DNA from: DATEPR01 sp036491115
Lineage (GTDB): Bacteria; Actinomycetota; Actinomycetes; Mycobacteriales; Pseudonocardiaceae
NCBI GenBank assembly: GCA_036491115.1
Contig: DASXCQ010000097.1
Location: 124,001 to 188,000, forward strand
Direction: 5' to 3'
DNA: 64,000 nucleotides
In this document: positions 58,539 through 64,000 of the stretch, in pieces
How the letters are laid out: each line of letters opens with the position of its first letter
Position numbering within the stretch: the first letter of the stretch is position 1
Notes under the pieces: model-generated
The model's input: the letters and a program-made list of their open reading frames with translations, nothing else
What the model was told of the DNA's origin: nothing
Databases searched by the model: none
Position numbers and translations under genes: made by a program

Positions 58539-59240
58539 ATGGCGGCAGTGACGAACCCGGTCCGGGTGCTCGTGGTGGACGACGAGGCGACGCTCGCGGA
58601 ACTCGTCACCATGGCCCTGCGCTACGAGGGTTGGGACGTGCGCAGCGCGGGCACCGGCGTGGCCGCCGTGCGCACCGCCCGCCAGTTCCGCCCGGACGTC
58701 GTCGTGCTCGACGTCATGCTGCCCGACCTGTCCGGACTGGACGTGCTGCGCCGGATGCGTGCGCACACACCGAGCCTGCCGGTGCTGTTCCTCACCGCCA
58801 AGGACGCCGTCGAGGACCGCATCGCCGGCCTCACCGCGGGCGGCGACGACTACGTGACCAAGCCGTTCAGCCTCGAGGAGGTGGTCCTGCGCCTGCGTGC
58901 ACTGCTCCGCAGGACGAAGGCCACCGAGGCGGTCGCCGACTCGATGATCACCGTCGGTGATCTCACCCTGGACGAGGACAGCCGCGAGGTCCACCGGGCG
59001 GGTGAGTCGATCGACCTCACCGCGACCGAGTTCGAACTGCTCCGCTACCTGATGCGCAACGCCCGCAAAGTCCTGTCCAAGACCCAGATCCTGGACCGCG
59101 TCTGGAACTACGACTTCGGCGGCCAGGCCAACATCGTCGAGCTCTACGTTTCCTACCTGCGCAAGAAGATCGACGCCGGCCGGGAGCCGATGATCCACAC
59201 GATGCGCGGTGCGGGGTATGTCCTCAAACCGGCCGCCTGA
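58539..59240 (+). CDS. OmpR-family response regulator
   Basis: 233 residues: receiver domain (VDDEATLAEL, phospho-Asp in VVLDVMLPD, Lys in KPFSLEEV) and winged helix (LTATEFELLRYLMRNARKVLSKTQILDRVWNYDFGGQANIVELYVSYLRKKID). Resembles TrcR. The kinase gene overlaps its 3' end by 23 bases. Confidence 0.93.
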   Translation: MAAVTNPVRVLVVDDEATLAELVTMALRYEGWDVRSAGTGVAAVRTARQFRPDVVVLDVMLPDLSGLDVLRRMRAHTPSLPVLFLTAKDAVEDRIAGLTAGGDDYVTKPFSLEEVVLRLRALLRRTKATEAVADSMITVGDLTLDEDSREVHRAGESIDLTATEFELLRYLMRNARKVLSKTQILDRVWNYDFGGQANIVELYVSYLRKKIDAGREPMIHTMRGAGYVLKPAA

Positions 59241-60723
59241 GCGCCGCCGCCGGGTCCGGTCGCTGCGCGCCCGGCTGCTGATCGCCGTCATGGCCCTGCT
59301 GGCGCTGGTCTGCGTGATCATCGGCGTGGTCACCGAGGTGTCGCTGCACACCGTCCTGATCGGCCAGTTGGACACCCAACTCACCTCGGCCGCGCGACCA
59401 CACCCGCCCGGCGGTGGCCCACCAGCCGGCAACGACGGCCCGGCCCGCTGCGACGGGCAGCGGTCGACCGGCCGGCCGCCGTTCTTCGGGCTGCCGTTCG
59501 GTTCCATCGCCGGCACGGTCGAGGGCACCGAGGTGGTCGCCGTCCGGCTGGCCCAGGCCGGCTGCCTGCAACCGCTGTCCGCCGACGAGGCCGAGGTCAT
59601 CGGCGGCGTGCCGCGACTCGGCGTCCCGTACACCAGGCAGGTGGGGTCGCTCGGCGACTACCGGCTGGTCGCCGAACAGGGCGCCGACGGCTCCACCACC
59701 GTCACCGGCATCCCACTGTCCGAAGTAGACGAAACGCTGACCGGACTGGGCTTCATCTTCGGCGGTGTGGCCGTGGTGGCCCTGGTCGTCGCGGCCGTGG
59801 CGGGCGCGGTGATCGTGCGGCGGCAGCTGCGGCCGTTGCGCCGGGTCGCGGAGACCGCGGGCCGGGTGGCGGAACTGGAGCTGGACAAGGGTGCCGTCGC
59901 GCTGTCGGTGCGGGTGCCCGATCAGGACACCGATCCGGACACCGAGGTGGGTCAGGTCGGCGCCGCGCTGAACCGGATGCTCGGCCACGTCGCAGGCGCG
60001 CTCGCCGCCCGGCACGCCAGCGAGACCCGCGTCCGCCAGTTCGTCGCCGACGCCAGCCATGAGCTGCGCACCCCGCTGGCCGCGATCCGCGGCTACGCCG
60101 AACTGACCCGGCGCGGCGGCGACGAGGTGCCGCCTGCGGTCGCGCACGCGATGGGCCGCATCGAGTCCGAGTCGGCCCGGATGACCACGCTGGTCGACGA
60201 CCTGCTGTTGCTCGCCCGCCTGGACTCCGGCCGGCCGCTGTACCGCGACCAGGTCGACCTGTCCCGGCTGGTGGTGGACGCGGTGAGCGACGCGCACATC
60301 GCCGGACCGCACCACGCGTGGCGGCTCGACCTGCCGCCCGACCCGGTGGCCGTGACCGGTGACGCCCAACGGCTGCACCAGGTGCTGGCCAACCTGCTGA
60401 CCAACGCCCGCACGCACACCGCGCCCGGCACGACGATCACCACCGGCCTGCGCGCCGACGGTTCGGGACACGTGGAGTTGACCGTTGCCGACGACGGCGC
60501 CGGCATTCCGCCGGACCTGCTGCCGGAGGTGTTCGAGCGGTTCGCCCGTGGCGACACGTCCCGCTCGCGCAACGCCGGTTCCACCGGTCTGGGCCTGGCG
60601 ATCGTCGCCGCCGTCGTGCACGCGCACGGCGGCACGGTCGCCGTGGCGAGTGAACCGGGCAACACCACCTTCACCGTCACGCTGCCGGCGCACAGCGGCG
60701 GCACAGCCACGACACAAGGCTGA
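59218..60723 (+). CDS. Sensor histidine kinase
   Basis: 501 residues. Membrane helices at about 18-40 and 180-202, an outer Gly/Pro-rich sensor segment between, HAMP, H-box FVADASHELRTPLAAIRG, N-box LANLLTNARTHT, G1 DDGAGIPPDLL, G2 TGLGLAI. ATG 59218 overlaps the response regulator end. TrcS-like. Confidence 0.92.
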   Translation: MSSNRPPERRRRVRSLRARLLIAVMALLALVCVIIGVVTEVSLHTVLIGQLDTQLTSAARPHPPGGGPPAGNDGPARCDGQRSTGRPPFFGLPFGSIAGTVEGTEVVAVRLAQAGCLQPLSADEAEVIGGVPRLGVPYTRQVGSLGDYRLVAEQGADGSTTVTGIPLSEVDETLTGLGFIFGGVAVVALVVAAVAGAVIVRRQLRPLRRVAETAGRVAELELDKGAVALSVRVPDQDTDPDTEVGQVGAALNRMLGHVAGALAARHASETRVRQFVADASHELRTPLAAIRGYAELTRRGGDEVPPAVAHAMGRIESESARMTTLVDDLLLLARLDSGRPLYRDQVDLSRLVVDAVSDAHIAGPHHAWRLDLPPDPVAVTGDAQRLHQVLANLLTNARTHTAPGTTITTGLRADGSGHVELTVADDGAGIPPDLLPEVFERFARGDTSRSRNAGSTGLGLAIVAAVVHAHGGTVAVASEPGNTTFTVTLPAHSGGTATTQG

Positions 60724-60750
60724 CCAAGCTCCGCCGCTGAGGCTGGGGCC

Positions 60751-61989
60751 ATGACGACAACCGCCGCCGCTGGCCGGCAGGACGATGCCACGGCCGAGAT
60801 CGCCGGCCCCGTGTTGGACGTCGTCGTTCCGGTCCACAACGAACAGACCGATCTGGAGCCGAGTGTCCGCAGGCTGCACGCCTACCTGTCCGACCACTTC
60901 CCCTACTCGTTCCGGATCACCGTGGCCGACAACGCGAGCGTCGACGCCACACCGGACATCGCGCGACGGCTCGCCGCCGAACTGCCCGGCGTCCGAGCGA
61001 TCCGGCTGGCCCAGCGCGGGCGCGGCCGGGCGCTGCGCACCGTGTGGGCGGCATCCGATGCGACCGTGCTGGCCTACATGGACGTCGACCTGTCCACCGA
61101 CCTCGCCGCCCTGCCACCGCTGATCGCGCCGCTCGTGTCCGGCCACTCGGATCTCGCCATCGGCAGCCGGTTGGCACGTGGCGCCAGGGTGGTGCGTGGG
61201 GCGAAGCGGGAATGCCTGTCCCGCTGCTACAACCTGATCCTGCGCGGCACACTGGCCGTCCGGTTCTCCGACGCCCAGTGCGGCTTCAAGGCCATCCGGG
61301 CCGACGTCGCCCGCAGGCTGCTGCCGCTGGTCGAGGACACCGGCTGGTTCTTCGACACCGAACTGCTGGTACTCGCCCAGCGCGGCGGGCTACGCATCCA
61401 CGAGGTCCCGGTCGACTGGGTGGACGACCCGGACAGCCGCGTCGACATCGCCGCCACCGTGCGAACCGACCTGCTCGGCGTGCTCCGGTTGGGTCGGGCA
61501 CTGGTCACCGGCAGGCTCCCGGTCGCGTTGCTGCGCAACGAGTTCGGCCGCGACCGGCCGCCGGCCGACCCGCCAGGCGTGCCACGCGGCCTGGCCGGTC
61601 AGGCCGTCCGCTTCGCCCTGATCGGCGTCGCCAGCACACTCGGCTACCTGTTGCTGTTCCTGCTGCTGCGCGGCATGCTCACCGCCCAACCGGCCAACGT
61701 CATCGCGCTGCTGGTCACCGCAGTCGCCAACACGACGGCGAACCGCCGGTTCACCTTCGCCGTGCGCGGCACGGAACACGCCGGCCGGCACCAGTTCCAG
61801 GGCCTGGTCGTCTTCGGGATCGGGCTGGCCCTGACCAGCGGTGCCCTCGCGCTGGTGTCCAGCGGCGACCGCGTCGTGGAGGTCGGCGTCCTCGTCCTGG
61901 CCAACCTGCTGGCCACCGTGGTGCGGTTCGTGCTGCTCCGCGCCTGGGTGTTCCGCGCACACCGACTCACGCCAGAGGAAGGCAACTGA
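60751..61989 (+). CDS. GT2 glycosyltransferase with GtrA-like tail
   Basis: 412 residues. N-terminal dolichol-phosphate-sugar synthase fold (VVVPVHNEQTDLEPSV, YMDVDLSTDL with the metal-binding DxD, GSRLARGARVVRG, CGFKAIRADVARRLLP) and a C-terminal GtrA-like domain with four helices (FALIGVASTLGYLLLFLLLRG). Makes a polyprenyl-phosphate sugar donor; YkcC-like. Its TGA overlaps the next ATG. Confidence 0.9.
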   Translation: MTTTAAAGRQDDATAEIAGPVLDVVVPVHNEQTDLEPSVRRLHAYLSDHFPYSFRITVADNASVDATPDIARRLAAELPGVRAIRLAQRGRGRALRTVWAASDATVLAYMDVDLSTDLAALPPLIAPLVSGHSDLAIGSRLARGARVVRGAKRECLSRCYNLILRGTLAVRFSDAQCGFKAIRADVARRLLPLVEDTGWFFDTELLVLAQRGGLRIHEVPVDWVDDPDSRVDIAATVRTDLLGVLRLGRALVTGRLPVALLRNEFGRDRPPADPPGVPRGLAGQAVRFALIGVASTLGYLLLFLLLRGMLTAQPANVIALLVTAVANTTANRRFTFAVRGTEHAGRHQFQGLVVFGIGLALTSGALALVSSGDRVVEVGVLVLANLLATVVRFVLLRAWVFRAHRLTPEEGN

Positions 61990-63806
61990 TGTCCGTGACC
62001 ACCCTGCCCGTACCCGCGCCCGCCGCATCGGTCCGCACCCGGGATCCGAAGGCCGGGTTCCGCGTCGGGTTGCTGGTCCTGCTCGCCGGCACCGCCGTGC
62101 TGTACCTGTGGGACCTGTCCGCGTCGGGCTACGCCAACGACTTCTACGCCGCCGCCGGCCAGGCCGGAACGCAGAGCTGGCGGGCGCTGCTGTTCGGTTC
62201 GCTCGACCCCGGCAACGCGATCACCGTCGACAAGCCGCCCGCGTCGCTGTGGGTGATGGCGTTGTCCGGACGGATCTTCGGTTTCAGCTCGTGGAGCCTG
62301 CTGGCGCCTCAGGCCGTCGAAGGTGTGCTGTCGGTGTGGCTGCTGGTCGCCGCCGTGCGACGCTGGTCGGGACCGGGCGCCGGGTTGCTGGCCGGGACCG
62401 CGCTCGCGCTGACCCCGGTGGCCGCGCTGATGTTCCGGTTCGACAACCCGGACGCGCTGCTGGTGCTGCTGCTGGTCGCCGCCGCGTACTGCGTGGTCCG
62501 CGCGACCGAGCGGGCCTCGGCGGGGTGGCTGGCGCTGGCCGGCACCGCGGTCGGCTTCGCGTTCCTCACCAAGATGTTGCAGGCGTTCCTGGTGCTGCCG
62601 GCGTTCGCGTTGGTCTACCTGCTGGCGGCCAACACATCCGTGGTGCGCCGGCTGGTCGGCGTCGCGGTGGGCGGGCTCGCCGTCGTGGTCTCCGGGGGGT
62701 GGTACGTCGCCCTGGTCGCGCTGTGGCCGGCCGGCTCCCGCCCCTACATCGGCGGGTCGTCGGACAACAGCCTGCTGCAACTCGCCCTGGGCTACAACGG
62801 ACTCGGCCGGATCGTGGGCAACGGCGGTGGCGGTCCGGGCGGCGCGAACACGGCGTTCGGCGGCGCGACCGGCCTGGGCAGGCTGTTCGGCGCCAGTATG
62901 GGCACCGAAATCTCCTGGCTGCTGCCGGCGGCACTGATCGCGACGGTCGCCGGGCTGTGGTTCACCCGCCGGGCACCGCGTACCGACCGCACCCGTGCGG
63001 CACTGGTGCTGTGGGGCGGCTGGCTCGTGGTGACCGGGCTGGTGTTCAGCTACATGCAGGGCACCATCCACCCGTACTACACGGTCGCGCTCGCACCGGC
63101 GGTGGCCGCGCTGGTCGCGGTGGCCGGACGAGAACTGTGGCGGGGGCGCGACCAGTTCGCCTGCCGCGTGGTGCTGGCCGGGATGCTGGCGGCCACCGGG
63201 ACGTGGGACTTCGTACTGCTCGCGCGTACGCCGGACTGGCTGCCGGCGCTGCGGTGGGTGGTGCTCGTGCTGGCCGGTGCGGCTGCCCTGGCGGTGCTGT
63301 TCGGGCGTCGGAGCGGCGTCGGTGTGGCGGCACTCGCCCTGGTCGGCAGCCTGCTGGCGCCGGCCGCGTACACGGTGGCCACGGCAGCCGTCCCACACAG
63401 CGGTTCCATCCCGACGTCCGGGCCGACCACGACGGCTTTCGGCGGTGGCGGTGGCCCGACCGGGCAGTCTTCTCCGGCGCTGGTGGCCGCGTTGCGGGCC
63501 AGCACGACGAGGTGGGCCGCGGCGACCGTCGGTTCGCAGTCGGCGTCGCCACTCGAACTGGCCAGCGGGGCGTCGGTGCTGGCGATCGGCGGGTTCACCG
63601 GCTCGGACGACTCGCCGACGCCGGCCCAGTTCGAGGCGTACGTGCGGGCCGGCGAGATCCACTATTTCGTCGCGGGCGGCGGATTCGGTGGCGGTGGCGG
63701 TCCTGGCGGCGGTTCGGGCGCGGCCCAGCAGATCACCGCATGGGTGATCGCGCACTACACCGCCACGACGATCGGTGGACAGACCGTGTACGACCTCACC
63801 ACATAG
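61989..63806 (+). CDS. GT39 (ArnT-like) membrane glycosyltransferase
   Basis: 605 residues with about twelve membrane helices, the DKPP motif in ITVDKPPASLWVMAL and a C-terminal outer domain (LASGASVLAIGGFTGSDDSPTPAQFEAYVRAGEIHYFV) like the end of YkcB. It transfers sugar from a polyprenyl-phosphate donor to an outer target; the upstream GT2 protein supplies the donor. Gly-rich stretches stand in an outer loop and at the C-terminus. Confidence 0.9.
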   Translation: MSVTTLPVPAPAASVRTRDPKAGFRVGLLVLLAGTAVLYLWDLSASGYANDFYAAAGQAGTQSWRALLFGSLDPGNAITVDKPPASLWVMALSGRIFGFSSWSLLAPQAVEGVLSVWLLVAAVRRWSGPGAGLLAGTALALTPVAALMFRFDNPDALLVLLLVAAAYCVVRATERASAGWLALAGTAVGFAFLTKMLQAFLVLPAFALVYLLAANTSVVRRLVGVAVGGLAVVVSGGWYVALVALWPAGSRPYIGGSSDNSLLQLALGYNGLGRIVGNGGGGPGGANTAFGGATGLGRLFGASMGTEISWLLPAALIATVAGLWFTRRAPRTDRTRAALVLWGGWLVVTGLVFSYMQGTIHPYYTVALAPAVAALVAVAGRELWRGRDQFACRVVLAGMLAATGTWDFVLLARTPDWLPALRWVVLVLAGAAALAVLFGRRSGVGVAALALVGSLLAPAAYTVATAAVPHSGSIPTSGPTTTAFGGGGGPTGQSSPALVAALRASTTRWAAATVGSQSASPLELASGASVLAIGGFTGSDDSPTPAQFEAYVRAGEIHYFVAGGGFGGGGGPGGGSGAAQQITAWVIAHYTATTIGGQTVYDLTT

Positions 63807-63908
63807 CGGCCAGATGGGTCACCCACCAGCGTGAACACCCGTTTCCGCTGGCCAGGGTCGCGGGTAGCCAGCACGGGCCAGAGTGGACAACCCACCGAGG
63901 AGGTCGCC

Positions 63909-64000
63909 ATGGGTATGGACGAGAACATGGACAAGCTCAAGGACATGGCCAGCAAGCACCGCGATCAGGTCTCCCAGGGCCTGGACAAGGCCGGCGAGTT
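63909..64000 (+). CDS. MT0933-type antitoxin-like small protein (cut by window edge)
   Basis: First 30 residues: MGMDENMDKLKDMASKHRDQ then VSQGLDKAGE. This matches the amphipathic start of the MT0933/Rv0909 antitoxin family (DKAK-DLAxKHxDKVxxGIDKAG). The toxin, if any, would be outside the window. GAGG site near 63898. Many members have no toxin partner. Confidence 0.7.
   Translation, partial: MGMDENMDKLKDMASKHRDQVSQGLDKAGE

Noticed and set aside
61644..63755. 703-codon minus-strand frame opposite the GT39 gene
   Set aside because: Low-complexity Gln/Arg/His product with no motif; the plus-strand protein is clearly real.
1..64000. Search for tRNA, rRNA, CRISPR, insertion sequences, attachment sites and prophage
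   Set aside because: Nothing was found by reading; only a covariance-model search could exclude small RNAs.
63909..64000. A toxin-antitoxin pair at the right edge
   Set aside because: Only an antitoxin-like start is visible; the family often occurs without a toxin and the rest is outside the window.

Overview
The window is high-GC (about 70%) DNA from a mycelial actinobacterium, most probably of the Pseudonocardiales (Saccharothrix, Lentzea, Kibdelosporangium or a relative). The reasons are the dense chromosome, GTG and TTG starts, frequent ATGA/GTGA overlaps, many probable leaderless promoters (TANNNT 6-8 bases before the start codon), a rifamycin-associated element in front of a helR-type gene, a StrR-like ParB regulator and a TPR-CHAT/subtilase/sigma locus. 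I see no rRNA, tRNA, CRISPR array, transposase or phage gene. The genus is an inference.

Layout. 1-2.9 kb: an AraC regulator, an acetyltransferase and a histidine kinase, next to a decayed aldehyde dehydrogenase/DinB chimera. 2.9-5.2 kb: RNA polymerase-protecting helicase-like HelR behind its element. 5.2-9.7 kb: an MFS pump-P450-luciferase-like oxidoreductase operon with a divergent ArsR-type regulator and a 30-bp palindrome between. 9.7-14.7 kb: a lipoprotein, a frameshifted DUF4262 gene, two TetR regulators with palindromes, a DsbA-TPR fusion and a flavin monooxygenase. 14.7-25.3 kb: a long minus-strand run for peptide or amide uptake and breakdown (methyltransferase, VOC, M20 peptidase, PucR regulator, esterase, binding protein, permease, a permease-ATPase fusion, ATPase, DUF998). 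25.3-34 kb: small enzymes and regulators, including CHAD, an acyl-CoA dehydrogenase-like protein and the StrR-like protein. 34-35.5 kb: a delta-9 desaturase divergent from a cold-shock protein. 35.7-41.2 kb: a small Cys/HTH protein, exporter, monooxygenase, an ECF sigma factor translationally coupled to a Rieske protein, a secreted protein and MarR. 41.2-48.3 kb: exporters, a thrice-frameshifted MFS pseudogene and a coupled micro-peptide/MFS/DUF5825 operon.

The most interesting part is 49.9-57.4 kb. One operon encodes a TPR-CHAT caspase-like protease, a membrane-anchored GTPase, a single-pass membrane protein and a GH25 lysozyme without signal peptide, and it ends at a strong hairpin. A divergent operon encodes a cytoplasmic subtilase, an ECF-type sigma factor and a helical/beta-sandwich partner. 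All protease catalytic residues are present. I read this as a candidate inducible self-lysis or conflict system.

The window ends with a P-loop kinase-like protein, a membrane-anchored Gly-rich protein, a two-component system overlapping a GT2-GtrA/GT39 glycosyltransferase pair (YkcC/YkcB-like), and the start of a small MT0933-type antitoxin-like gene.
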